Assembly: GCF_051014685.1 (NCBI RefSeq)
Contig: NW_027478420.1
Location: 930,001 to 994,000 of the forward strand
DNA length: 64,000 nucleotides
Origin: Ptiloglossa arizonensis
Lineage: Eukaryota; Arthropoda; Insecta; Hymenoptera; Colletidae
Direction: 5' to 3'
The position numbers and the translations under genes were made by a program. Position 1 is the first letter of the stretch, and every line of letters starts with the position of its first letter. Under the pieces are notes generated by a model that worked only from the letters and a program-made list of their open reading frames with translations, was not told the origin of the DNA and ran no database searches. Shown piece after piece: positions 1 through 13,884 of this stretch.

Positions 1-256
1 ACAACGTATAACGTACAACGTATAACGTACAACGTATAACGTACAACAAATAACGTATAAAGTATAACGTATAGCGTACAACGTATAACGTATAACGTAT
101 ATCGTATAACGTATAACGTATAACGTATAACGTATAACGTATAACGTATAACGTATAACGTATAACGTATAACGTATAACGTATAACGTATAACGTATAA
201 CGTATAACGTATAACGTATAACGTATAACGTATAACGTATAACGTATAACGTATAA

Positions 257-291
257 CGCATAACGTATAACGCATAACGTATAACGCATAA
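257..291. repeat. Short 14-bp dimer run (cgcataa-cgtataa), A1 copy
   Basis: Units cgcataa begin at 257, 271 and 285, alternating with canonical units. The same three-copy run recurs at 11013 (A2) and 21019 (A3), and a six-copy version lies at 9352. Confidence 0.95.
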
Positions 292-431
292 CGTATAACG
301 TATAACATGTAATGTATAACGTATAACGTATATCGAATAACGTATAACGTATAACGTATAACGTATAACGTATAACGTATAACGTATAACGTATAACGTA
401 TAACGTATAACGTATAACGTATAACGTATAA

Positions 432-991
432 CGCATAACGTATAACGTATAACGTATAACGTGTAACGTATAACGTATAACGTATAACATGTAATGTATA
501 ACGTATAACGTATAATGTGTAACGTATAACGTATAACGTATAACATGTAATGTATAACGTATAACGTATAATGTGTAACGTATAACGTATAACGTATAAC
601 GTACAACGTATAACGTATCACGTATAACGTATTACGAATAACGTATAACGTATAACGTATAACGTAACACCTATAACGTATAGAGTATAACGTATAGCGT
701 ACAACGTATAACGCATAACGTATAACGTATAACGTATAACGTGTAACGTATAACGTATAACGTATAACATGTAATGTATAACGTATAACGTATAATGTGT
801 AACGTATAACGTATAACGTATAACATGTAATGTATAACGTATAACGTATAATGTGTAACGTATAACGTATAACGTATAACGTACAACGTATAACGTATCA
901 CGTATAACGTATTACGAATAACGTATAACGTATAACGTATAACGTAACACCTATAACGTATAGAGTATAACGTATAGCGTACAACGTATAA
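432..991. repeat. 280-bp (40-unit) tandem pair, A1 copy
   Basis: Two 280-bp halves (432-711 and 712-991) each begin at a cgcataa unit. They carry the same ordered variants: two acatgtaatg motifs 56 bp apart (first at 488 and 544), each followed by taatgtgtaacg, then cgtacaa, cgtatca, cgtatta, cgaataa, gtaacacct, gagtataacg and tagcgtacaa. The second half is followed by a canonical unit instead of cgcataa. The same pair is present in A2 and A3, so it predates the 10-kb copies. Confidence 0.93.
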
Positions 992-1306
992 CGTATAACG
1001 TATATCGTATAACGTATAACGTATAACGTGTAACGTATAACGTATAACGTATAACGCATAACGTATAACGTATAACGTATAACGTATAAAGTATAACGTA
1101 TAACGTATAACGTATAACGTATAACGTATAACGTATAACGTATAACGTATAACATGTAATGTATAACGTATAACGTATAACGAATAACGTATAACGTATA
1201 ACGTATAACGTACAACGTATAACGTATAACGTATAACGTATAACGTATAACGTATAACGTATAACGTATAACGTATAACGTATAACGTATAACGTATAAC
1301 GTATAA

Positions 1307-1355
1307 CGTACAACGTACAACGTACAACGTACAACGTACAACGTACAACGTACAA
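1307..1355. repeat. Seven consecutive cgtacaa units (A1 copy)
   Basis: Units start every 7 bp from 1307 to 1349. The matching runs in A2 (12070-12118) and A3 (22075-22123) also hold seven units, but their second unit is agtacaa. That marks A2 and A3 as closer to each other than to A1. Confidence 0.94.
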
Positions 1356-2587
1356 CGTATAACGTATAACGTATAACGTATAACGTATAACGTATAACGT
1401 ACAACGTATAACGTATAACGTATAACGTATAACGTATAACGTATAACGTATAACGTATAACGTATAACGTATAACGTATAACGTATAACGTATAACGTAT
1501 AACGTACAACGTATAACGTATCGCGTATAACGTATTACGAATGACGTATAACGTATGACGTATAACGTATAACGTATAACGTATAACGTATAACGTATAA
1601 CGTATAACGTATAACGTATAACGTATAACGTATAACGTATAACGTAAAACATGCAATGTATAACGTATAACGTATAACGAATAACGTATAACGTATAACG
1701 TATAACGTATAACGTACAACGTATAACGTATAACGTATAACGTATAACGTATAACGTATAACGTATAACGTACAACGTATAACGTATCACGTATAACGTA
1801 TTACGAATGACGTATAACGTATGACCTATAACGTATAACGTATAACGTATAACGTATAACGTATAACGTATAACGTATAACGTATAACGTATAACGTATA
1901 ACGTATAACGTAAAACATGTAATGTATAACGTATAACGTATAACGAATAACGTATAACGTATAACGTATAACGTATAACGTACAACGTATAACGTATAAC
2001 GTATCACGTATAACGTATTACGAATAACGTATAACGTATAACGTATAACGTATAACGTAACACCTATAACGTATAACGTATGACGTATAACGTATAACGT
2101 ATAACGTATAACGTATTACGTATAACGTATAACGTATAACGTATAACAAGTAATGTATAACGTATAACGTATAACGAATAACATATAACGTATAACGTAT
2201 AACGTACAACGTATAACGTATAACGTATAACGTATAACGTATAACGTATAACGTATAACGTATAACGTATAACGTATAACGTATAACGTATAACATGTAA
2301 TGTATAACGTATAACGTATAATGTGTAACGTATAACGTATAACGTATAACGTATAACGTATAACGTAACACCTATAACGTATAACGTATGACGTATAACG
2401 TATAACGTATAACGTATAACGTATTACGTATAACGTATAACGTATAACGTATAACGTATAACGTATAACGTATAACGTATAACGTATAACGTATAACGTA
2501 TAACGTATAACGTATAACTCATAACGTATAACGTATAACGTATAACGTATAACGTATAACGAATAACGTATAACGTATAACGTATAA

Positions 2588-2596
2588 CGTATAATC
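2588..2596. repeat. Length-variant 9-bp unit cgtataatc (A1)
   Basis: The unit is followed by cgtataa and cctatga, and moves the array phase by +2. It is the first phase break in the window. The same 9-bp unit with the same right flank recurs at 9667, 13321 and 23342, so it is inherited and not a sequencing slip. Confidence 0.95.
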
Positions 2597-3824
2597 CGTA
2601 TAACCTATGACGTATAACGTATAACTTATAACGTATAACGTATAACGTATAACGTACAACGTATAACGTATCACGTATAACGTATTACGAATAACGTATA
2701 ACGTATGACGTATAACGTATAACGTATAACGTATAACGTATAACGTGTAACGGATAACGTATAACGAATAACGTAAAACGTATAACGCATGACGTATAAC
2801 GTATAACCTATAATGTATAACGTATAACGTATAACGTATAACGTATAACGTATAACGTATAACGTATAACGTATAACGAATAACGTATAACGTATAACGT
2901 ATAACGTATAACGTATAACGTATAACGTATAACGTATAACATGTAATGTATAACGTATAACGTATAATGTATAACGTATAACGTATAACGTATAACGTAC
3001 AACGTATAACGTATCACGTATAACGAATTACGAATAACGTATAACGTATAACGTATAACGTATAACGTAACACCTATAACGTATAACGTATGACGTATAA
3101 CGTATAACGTATAACGTATAACGTATTACGTATAACGTATAACGTATAACATATAACGTATAACCTATGACGTATAACGTATAACGTATAACGTATAACG
3201 TATAACGTATAACATGTAATGTATAACGTATAACGTATAATGTGTAACGTATAACGTATAACGTATAACGTATAACGTATAACGTGTAACGGATAACGTA
3301 TAACGAATAACGTAAAACGTATAACGCATGACGTATAAAGTATAACGTATAATGTATAACGTATAACGTATAACGTATAACGTATAACGTATAACGTATA
3401 ACGTATAACGTATAACGTATAACGTATAACGTATAACGTATAACGTATAACGTATAACGTATAACGTATAACGTATAACGTATAACATGTAATGTATAAC
3501 GTATAACGTATAATGTATAACGTATAACGTATAACGTATAACGTACAACGTATAACGTATCACGTATAACGTATTACGAATAACGTATAACGTATAACGT
3601 ATAACGTATAACGTAACACCTATAACGTATAACGTATGACGTATAACGTATAACGTATAACGTATAACGTATTACGTATGACGTATAACGTATAACATAT
3701 AACGTATAACCTATGACGTATAACGTATAACGTATAACGTATAACGTATAACGTATAACATGTAATGTATAACGTATAACGTATAATGTGTAACGTATAA
3801 CGTATAACGTATAACGTACAACGT

Positions 3825-5574
3825 ATAACGTATCACGTATAACGTATTACGAATAACGTATAACGTATAACGTATAACGTAACACCTATAACGTATAAAG
3901 TATAACGTATAGCGTACAACGTATAACGTATAACGTATATCGTATAACGTATAACGTATAACGTGTAACGTATAACGTATAACATGTAATGTATAACGTA
4001 TAACGTATAACGAATAACGTATAACGTATAACGTATAACGTACAACGTATAACGTATAACGTATAACGTATAACGTATAACGTATAATGTATAACGTATA
4101 ACGTATAACGTATAACGTATAACGTATAACGTATAACGTATAACGTATAACGTATAAAGTATAACGTACAACGTACAACGTACAACGTATAACGTATAAC
4201 GTATAACGTATAACGTATAACGTATAACGTATAACGTATAACGTATAACGTATAACGTATAACGTATAACGTATAACGTATAACGTATAACGTATAACGT
4301 ATAACGTATAACGTATAACGTATAACGTATAACGTATAACGTATAACGTATAACGTATAACGTACAACGTATAACGTATCACGTATGACGTATTACGAAT
4401 GACGTATAACGTATGACGTATAACGTATAACGTATAACGTATAACGTATAACGTATAACGTATAACGTATATCGTATAACGTATAACGTATAACGTATCA
4501 CGTATAACGTATCACGAATAACGTATAACGTATAACGTATAACGTATAACGTAACACCTATAACGTATAACGTATGACGTATAACGTATAACGTATAACG
4601 TATATCGTATTACGTATAACGTATAACGTATAACATATAACGTATAACCTATGACGTATTACGTATAACGTATAACGTATAACGTATAACGTATAACATG
4701 TAATGTATAACGTATAACGTATAATGTGTAACGTATAACGTATAACGTATAACGTATAACGTATAACGTATAACGTATAACGTATAACGTAAAACATGTA
4801 ATGTATAACGTATAACGTATAACGAATAACGTATAACGTATAACGTATAACGTATAACGTATAACGTATAACATGTAATGTATAACGTATAACGTATAAC
4901 GAATAACGTAGAACGTATAACGTATAACGTACAACGTATAACGTATAACGTACAACGTACAACGTACAACGTATAACGTATAACGTATAACGAATAACGT
5001 ATAACGTATAACGTATAACGTATAACATGTAACGGATAACGTATAACGAATAACGTAAAACGTATAACGCATGACGTATAACGTATAACGTATAACGTAT
5101 AACGTATAACGTATAACGTATAACGTATAACGTATAACGTATAACGTATAACGTATAACGTATAACGTATAACGTATAACGTACAACGTATAACGTATAA
5201 CGTATAACATGTAATGTATAACGTATAACGTATAACGAATAACGTATAACGTATAACGTATAACGTATAACGTATAACGTATAACGTATAACGTATAACG
5301 TATAACGTATAACGTATAACGTATAACGTACAACGTACAACGTACAACGTATAACGTATAACGTATAACGTATAACGTATAACATGTAATGTATAACGTA
5401 TAACGTATAACGAATAACGTATAACGTATAACGTATAACGTGTAACGTATAACGTACAACGTATAACGTATCACGTATAACGTATTACGAATAACGTATA
5501 ACGTATGACGTATAACGTATAACGTATAACGTATAACGTATAACGTATAACGTATAACGTATAACGTATAACGT
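3825..5574. repeat. 1,750-bp tandem duplication, left unit
   Basis: This is 250 heptamers, repeated immediately downstream at an offset of exactly 1,750 bp. Landmarks include gtaacacct near 3889 and 4551, cgtatat near 4612 and the acatgtaatg motifs. I see three single-base differences from the right unit: t4088 versus c5838, t4660 versus a6410, and g5076 versus c6826. A2 and A3 have only one equivalent unit, so the duplication is specific to A1. The ends fall in pure repeat and are approximate. Confidence 0.92.
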
Positions 5575-7324
5575 ATAACGTATCACGTATAACGTATTAC
5601 GAATAACGTATAACGTATAACGTATAACGTAACACCTATAACGTATAAAGTATAACGTATAGCGTACAACGTATAACGTATAACGTATATCGTATAACGT
5701 ATAACGTATAACGTGTAACGTATAACGTATAACATGTAATGTATAACGTATAACGTATAACGAATAACGTATAACGTATAACGTATAACGTACAACGTAT
5801 AACGTATAACGTATAACGTATAACGTATAACGTATAACGTATAACGTATAACGTATAACGTATAACGTATAACGTATAACGTATAACGTATAACGTATAA
5901 CGTATAAAGTATAACGTACAACGTACAACGTACAACGTATAACGTATAACGTATAACGTATAACGTATAACGTATAACGTATAACGTATAACGTATAACG
6001 TATAACGTATAACGTATAACGTATAACGTATAACGTATAACGTATAACGTATAACGTATAACGTATAACGTATAACGTATAACGTATAACGTATAACGTA
6101 TAACGTATAACGTACAACGTATAACGTATCACGTATGACGTATTACGAATGACGTATAACGTATGACGTATAACGTATAACGTATAACGTATAACGTATA
6201 ACGTATAACGTATAACGTATATCGTATAACGTATAACGTATAACGTATCACGTATAACGTATCACGAATAACGTATAACGTATAACGTATAACGTATAAC
6301 GTAACACCTATAACGTATAACGTATGACGTATAACGTATAACGTATAACGTATATCGTATTACGTATAACGTATAACGTATAACATATAACGTATAACCT
6401 ATGACGTATAACGTATAACGTATAACGTATAACGTATAACGTATAACATGTAATGTATAACGTATAACGTATAATGTGTAACGTATAACGTATAACGTAT
6501 AACGTATAACGTATAACGTATAACGTATAACGTATAACGTAAAACATGTAATGTATAACGTATAACGTATAACGAATAACGTATAACGTATAACGTATAA
6601 CGTATAACGTATAACGTATAACATGTAATGTATAACGTATAACGTATAACGAATAACGTAGAACGTATAACGTATAACGTACAACGTATAACGTATAACG
6701 TACAACGTACAACGTACAACGTATAACGTATAACGTATAACGAATAACGTATAACGTATAACGTATAACGTATAACATGTAACGGATAACGTATAACGAA
6801 TAACGTAAAACGTATAACGCATGACCTATAACGTATAACGTATAACGTATAACGTATAACGTATAACGTATAACGTATAACGTATAACGTATAACGTATA
6901 ACGTATAACGTATAACGTATAACGTATAACGTACAACGTATAACGTATAACGTATAACATGTAATGTATAACGTATAACGTATAACGAATAACGTATAAC
7001 GTATAACGTATAACGTATAACGTATAACGTATAACGTATAACGTATAACGTATAACGTATAACGTATAACGTATAACGTACAACGTACAACGTACAACGT
7101 ATAACGTATAACGTATAACGTATAACGTATAACATGTAATGTATAACGTATAACGTATAACGAATAACGTATAACGTATAACGTATAACGTGTAACGTAT
7201 AACGTACAACGTATAACGTATCACGTATAACGTATTACGAATAACGTATAACGTATGACGTATAACGTATAACGTATAACGTATAACGTATAACGTATAA
7301 CGTATAACGTATAACGTATAACGT
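5575..7324. repeat. 1,750-bp tandem duplication, right unit
   Basis: This is the near-identical second copy of 3825-5574. It carries canonical bases at 5838 and 6410 where the left unit is variant, and a private cctataa unit at 6825. The last 100 bp or so grade into segment B, so the right edge is uncertain. Confidence 0.9.
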
Positions 7325-8385
7325 ATAACGTATAACGTATAACGTATAACGTATAACGTATAACGTATAACGTATAACGTATAACGTATAACGTATAACG
7401 TATAACGTATAAAGTATAACGTATAACGTATAACGTATAACGTATAACGTACAACGTATAACGTATAACATGTAATGTATAACGTATAACGTATAACGAA
7501 TAACATATAACGTATGACGTATAACGTACAACGTATAACGTATAACGTATAACGTATAACGTATAACGTATAACGTATAACGTATAACGTATAACGTATA
7601 ACGTATAACGTATAACGTATAACGTATAACGTATAACGTATAACGTACAACGTATAACGTACAACGTATAACGTATAACGTATAACGTATAACGTATAAC
7701 GTATAACGTATAACGTATAACGTATAACGTATAACGTATAACGTATAACGTATAACGTATAACGTATAACGTATAACGTATAACGTATAACGTATAACGT
7801 ATAACGTATAACGTATAACGTATAACATGTAATGTATAACGTATAACGTATAACGTATAACGAATAACGTATAACGTATAACGCATCACGTATAACGTAT
7901 TACGAATAACGTATAACGTATGACGTATAACGTATAACGTATAACGTATAACGTATAACGTATAACGTATAACATGTAATGTACAACGTATAACGTATAA
8001 CGAATAACGTATAACGTATAACGTATAACGTACAACGTATAACGTATAACGTATAACGTATAACGTATAGCGTATCACGTATAACGTATTACGAATAACG
8101 TATAACGTATGACGTATAACGTATAACGTATAACGTATAACGTATAACGTATAACGTATAACGTATAACGTATAACGTATAACGTATAACGTATAACATG
8201 TAATGTATAACGTATAACGTATATCGAATAACGTATAACGTATAACGTATAACGTACAACGTATAACGTATAACGTATAACGTATAACGTATAACGTACA
8301 ACGTATAACGTATAACGTATAACGTATAACGTATAACGTATATCGTATAACGTATAACGTATAACGTATAACGTATAACTTATAA

Positions 8386-8455
8386 CGTACAACGTATAAC
8401 GTACAACGTATAACGTACAACGTATAACGTACAACGTATAACGTACAACGTATAA
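8386..8455. repeat. 14-bp dimer array cgtacaacgtataa x5
   Basis: cgtacaa units start at 8386, 8400, 8414, 8428 and 8442, alternating with canonical units. A cgtatat unit lies about six units upstream and agtataa and cgtatag follow. This is the first complete member of a family seen at 17 more places. Confidence 0.95.
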
Positions 8456-9106
8456 CGTATAAAGTATAACGTATAGCGTACAACGTATAACGTATAACGT
8501 ATATCGTATAACGTATAACGTATAACGTATAACGTATAACGTATAACGTATAACGTATAACGTATAACATGTAATGTACAACGTATAACGTATAACGAAT
8601 AACGTAAAACGTATAACGTATAACGTACAACGTATAACGTATAACGTATAACGTATAACGTATAGCGTATCACGTATAACGTATTACGAATAACGTATAA
8701 CGTATGACGTATAACGTATAACGTATAACGCATAACGTATAACGTATAACGTATAACGTATAACGTATAACGTATAACGTATAACGTATAACATGTAATG
8801 TATAACGTATAACGTATATCGAATAACGTATAACGTATAACGTATAACGTACAACGTATAACGTGTAACGTATAACGTATAACGTATAACGTATAACGTA
8901 TAACGTATAACGTATAACGTATAACGTATAACGTATAACGTATAACCTATAACGTATAACGTATAACATGTAATGTATAACGTATAACGTATAACGTATA
9001 ACGTATAACGTATAACGTACAACGTATAACGTATAACGTATAACGTATAACGTATAACGTATATCGTATAACGTATAACGTATAACGTATAACGTATAAC
9101 GTATAA

Positions 9107-9176
9107 CGTACAACGTATAACGTACAACGTATAACGTACAACGTATAACGTACAACGTATAACGTACAACGTATAA
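9107..9176. repeat. 14-bp dimer array cgtacaacgtataa x5
   Basis: cgtacaa units start at 9107, 9121, 9135, 9149 and 9163, with the same flanks as the array at 8386 (721 bp, 103 units, upstream). Confidence 0.95.
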
Positions 9177-9351
9177 CGTATAAAGTATAACGTATAGCGT
9201 ACAACGTATAACGTATAACGTATATCGTATAACGTATAACGTATAACGTATAACGTATAACGTATAACGTATAACGTATAACGTATAACGTATAACGTAT
9301 AACGTATAACGTATAACGTATAACGTATAACGTATAACGTATAACGTATAA

Positions 9352-9428
9352 CGCATAACGTATAACGCATAACGTATAACGCATAACGTATAACGCATAA
9401 CGTATAACGCATAACGTATAACGCATAA
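9352..9428. repeat. Expanded 14-bp dimer run of cgcataa-cgtataa, six copies
   Basis: cgcataa units start at 9352, 9366, 9380, 9394, 9408 and 9422. Only three copies exist at 257, 11013 and 21019, so this run has expanded or the others have contracted. Confidence 0.95.
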
Positions 9429-9666
9429 CGTATAACGTATAACGTATAACGTATAACGTATAACGTATAACGTATAACGTATAACGTATAACGTATAACG
9501 TATAACGTATAACGTATAACGTATAACGTATAACGTATAACGTATAACGTATAACGTATAACGTATAACGTATAACGTATAACGTATAACTCATAACGTA
9601 TAACCTATAACGTATAACGTATAACGTATAACGTATAACGAATAACGTATAACGTATAACGTATAA

Positions 9667-9675
9667 CGTATAATC
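9667..9675. repeat. Length-variant 9-bp unit cgtataatc (segment B)
   Basis: The same 9-bp unit and right flank (cgtataa, cctatga) as at 2588. It moves the phase by another +2 and ties part of segment B to segment A. Confidence 0.95.
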
Positions 9676-10739
9676 CGTATAACCTATGACGTATAACGTA
9701 TAACTTATAACGTATAACGTATAACGTGTAACGTATAACGTACAACGTATAACGTATCACGTATAACGTATTACGAATAACGTATAACGTATGACGTATA
9801 ACGTATAACGTATAACGTATAACGTATAACGTATAACGTATAACGTATAACGTATAACGTATAACGTATAACGTATAACGTATAACGTACAACGTATAAC
9901 GTATAACGTATAACGTATAACGTATAACGTATAACGTATAACGTATAACGTATAACGTATAACGTATAACGTATAACGTATAACGTATAACGTACAACGT
10001 ATAACGTACAACGTATAACGTATAACGTATAACGTATAACGTATAACGTATAACGTATAACGTATAACGTATAACGTATAACGTATAACGTATAACGTAT
10101 AACGTATAACGTATAACGTATAACGTATAACGTATAACGTATAACGTATAACGTATAACGTATAACGTATAACATGTAATGTATAACGTATAACGTATAA
10201 CGTATAACGAATAACGTATAACGTATAACGCATCACGTATAACGTATTACGAATAACGTATAACGTATGACGTATAACGTATAACGTATAACGTATAACG
10301 TATAACGTATAACGTATAACGTATAACATGTAATGTACAACGTATAACGTATAACGAATAACGTATAACGTATAACGTATAACGTACAACGTATAACGTA
10401 TAACGTATAACGTATAACGTATAGCGTATCACGTATAACGTATTACGAATAACGTATAACGTATGACGTATAACGTATAACGTATAACGTATAACGTATA
10501 ACGTATAACGTATAACGTATAACGTATAACGTATAACGTATAACGTATAACATGTAATGTATAACGTATAACGTATATCGAATAACGTATAACGTATAAC
10601 GTATAACGTACAACGTATAACGTATAACGTATAACGTATAACGTATAACGTACAACGTATAACGTATAACGTATAACGTATAACGTATAACGTATATCGT
10701 ATAACGTATAACGTATAACGTATAACGTATAACGTATAA

Positions 10740-10809
10740 CGTACAACGTATAACGTACAACGTATAACGTACAACGTATAACGTACAACGTATAACGTAC
10801 AACGTATAA
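10740..10809. repeat. 14-bp dimer array cgtacaacgtataa x5 spanning the B/A2 edge
   Basis: cgtacaa units start at 10740, 10754, 10768, 10782 and 10796. The window's first 53 bases are the right half of an equivalent array (cgtacaa at 12, 26 and 40), which fixes the A1/A2 offset at 10,756 bp. Confidence 0.94.
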
Positions 10810-11012
10810 CGTATAAAGTATAACGTATAGCGTACAACGTATAACGTATAACGTATATCGTATAACGTATAACGTATAACGTATAACGTATAACGTATAA
10901 CGTATAACGTATAACGTATAACGTATAACGTATAACGTATAACGTATAACGTATAACGTATAACGTATAACGTATAACGTATAACGTATAACGTATAACG
11001 TATAACGTATAA

Positions 11013-11047
11013 CGCATAACGTATAACGCATAACGTATAACGCATAA
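11013..11047. repeat. 14-bp dimer run of cgcataa-cgtataa, A2 copy
   Basis: cgcataa units start at 11013, 11027 and 11041, equivalent to 257 and 21019. Confidence 0.95.
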
Positions 11048-11194
11048 CGTATAACGTATAACATGTAATGTATAACGTATAACGTATATCGAATAACGTA
11101 TAACGTATAACGTATAACGTATAACGTATAACGTATAACGTATAACGTATAACGTATAACGTATAACGTATAACGTATAACGTATAACGTATAA

Positions 11195-11754
11195 CGCATA
11201 ACGTATAACGTATAACGTATAACGTGTAACGTATAACGTATAACGTATAACATGTAATGTATAACGTATAACGTATAATGTGTAACGTATAACGTATAAC
11301 GTATAACATGTAATGTATAACGTATAACGTATAATGTGTAACGTATAACGTATAACGTATAACGTACAACGTATAACGTATCACGTATAACGTATTACGA
11401 ATATCGTATAACGTATAACGTATAACGTAACACCTATAACGTATAGAGTATAACGTATAGCGTACAACGTATAACGCATAACGTATAACGTATAACATAT
11501 AACGTGTAACGTATAACGTATAACGTATAACATGTAATGTATAACGTATAACGTATAATGTGTAACGTATAACGTATAACGTATAACATGTAATGTATAA
11601 CGTATAACGTATAATGTGTAACGTATAACGTATAACGTATAACGTACAACGTATAACGTATCACGTATAACGTATTACGAATAACGTATAACGTATAACG
11701 TATAACGTAACACCTATAACGTATAGAGTATAACGTATAGCGTACAACGTATAA
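11195..11754. repeat. 280-bp tandem pair, A2 copy
   Basis: The two halves start at the cgcataa units at 11195 and 11475. Variant order is as in A1 (432-991), with private changes such as cgaatat near 11399 and catataa near 11496. Confidence 0.93.
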
Positions 11755-12202
11755 CGTATAACGTATATCGTATAACGTATAACGTATAACGTGTAACGTA
11801 TAACGTATAACGTATAACGCATAACGTATAACGTATAACGTATAACGTATAAAGTATAACGTATAACGTATAACGTATAACGTATAACGTATAACGTATA
11901 ACGTATAACGTATAACATGTAATGTATAACGTATAACGTATAACGAATAACGTATAACGTATAACGTATAACGTACAACGTATAACGTATAACGTATAAC
12001 GTATAACGTATAACGTATAACGTATAACGTATAACGTATAACGTATAACGTATAACGTATAACGTATAACGTACAAAGTACAACGTACAACGTACAACGT
12101 ACAACGTACAACGTACAACGTATAACGTATAACGTATAACGTATAACGTATAACGTATAACGTACAACGTATAACGTATAACGTATAACGTATAACGTAT
12201 AA

Positions 12203-13884
12203 CGTATTTATAACGTATAACGTATAACGTATAACGTATAACGTATAACGTATAACGTATAACGTACAACGTATAACGTATCGCGTATAACGTATTACGA
12301 ATGACGTATAACGTATGACGTATAACGTATAACGTATAACGTATAACGTATAACGTATAACGTATAACGTATAACGTAAAACATGCAATGTATAACGTAT
12401 AACGTATAACGAATAACGTATAACGTATAACGTATAACGTATAACGTACAACGTATAACGTATAACGTATAACGTTAACGTATAACGTATAACGTATAAC
12501 GTACAACGTATAACGTATCACGTATAACGTATTACGAATGACGTATAACGTATGACCTATAACGTATAACGTATAACGTATAACGTATAACGTATAACGT
12601 ATAACGTATAACGTATAACGTATAACGTATAACGTATAACGTAAAACATGTAATGTATAACGTATAACGTATAACGAATAACGTATAACGTATAACGTAT
12701 AACGTATAACGTACAACGTATAACGTATAACGTATCACGTATAACGTATTACGAATAACGTATAACGTATAACGTATAACGTATAACGTAACACTTATAA
12801 CGTATAACGTATGACGTATAACGTATAACGTATAACGTATAACGTATTACGTATAACGTATAACGTATAACGTATAACATGTAATGTATAACGTATAACG
12901 TATAACGAATAACATATAACGTATAACGTATAACGTACAACGTATAACGTATAACGTATAACGTATAACGTATAACGTATAACGTATAACGTATAACGTA
13001 TAACGTATAACGTATAACGTATAACATGTAATGTATAACGTATAACGTATAATGTGTAACGTATAACGTATAACGTATAACGTATAAACGTATAACGTAA
13101 CACCTATAACGTATAACGTATGACGTATAACGTATAACGTATAACGTATAACGTATTACGTATAACGTATAACGTATAACGTATAACGTATAACGTATAA
13201 ACGTATAACGTATAACGTATAACGTATAACGTATAACGTATAACGTATAACTCATAACGTATAACGTATAACGTATAACGTATAACGTATAACGAATAAC
13301 GTATAACGTATAACGTATAACGTATAATCCGTATAACCTATGACGTATAACGTATAACTTATAACGTATAACGTATAACGTATAACGTACAACGTATAAC
13401 GTATCACGTATAACGTATTACGAATAACGTATAACGTATGACGTATAACGTATAACGTATAACGTATAACGTATAACGTGTAACGGATAACGTATAACGA
13501 ATAACGTAAAACGTATAACGCATGACGTATAACGTATAACGTATAATGTATAACGTATAACGTATAACGTATAACGTATAACGTATAACGTATAACGTAT
13601 AACGTATAACGAATAACGTATAACGTATAACGTATAACGTATAACGTATAACGTATAGTAACGTATAACGTATAACATGTAATGTATAACGTATAACGTA
13701 TAATGTATAACGTATAACGTATAACGTATAACGTACAACGTATAACGTATCACGTATAACGAATTACGAATAACGTATAACGTATAACGTATAACGTATA
13801 ACGTAACACCTATAACGTATAACGTATGACGTATAACGTATAACGTATAACGTATAACGTATTACGTATAACGTATAACGATAA
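12203..13884. repeat. Indel-bearing patch in A2
   Basis: Six units here are not 7 bp long and are absent from the matching parts of A1 and A3. They are 11 bp at 12203, 6 bp at 12473, 8 bp at 13081, 8 bp at 13194, 10 bp at 13652 and 6 bp at 13879. The shared 9-bp unit at 13321 is a seventh but is inherited. Such a cluster in one of three otherwise near-identical copies suggests consensus error or local damage. Confidence 0.85.
13321..13329. repeat. Length-variant 9-bp unit cgtataatc (A2)
   Basis: Counterpart of 2588 and 23342, with the same cgtataa-cctatga right flank. Confidence 0.95.

Larger units (their letters stand above)
1..7200. repeat. Higher-order segment A1 (first A copy, left edge cut by the window)
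   Basis: This segment matches A2 at an offset of 10,756-10,763 bp over its first 1.5 kb. Position 40 corresponds to 10,796 and position 257 to 11,013, so the window opens inside a higher-order copy. Landmarks in order are the cgcataa dimers at 257, a 280-bp tandem pair at 432-991, seven cgtacaa units at 1307-1355, a cgtatcg unit near 1518, catgcaa near 1650, the 9-bp unit at 2588, and a 1,750-bp tandem pair at about 3825-7324. Homology to A2 is lost near 7190. There are no genes. Confidence 0.9.
7201..10756. repeat. Segment B, variant heptamer block with three 14-bp dimer arrays
   Basis: Segment B separates A1 from A2 and lacks the gtaacacct marker. It contains repeated sub-modules. A cgtatag-cgtatca pair occurs at 8064, 8659 and 10418. 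A cgcatca unit occurs at 7882 and 10229. Three five-copy cgtacaacgtataa arrays lie at 8386, 9107 and 10740, each preceded by cgtatat. About 9583-9790 resembles 2510-2720 of A1, including the 9-bp unit. It has no counterpart between A2 and A3, where segment C sits instead. There are no genes. Confidence 0.88.
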
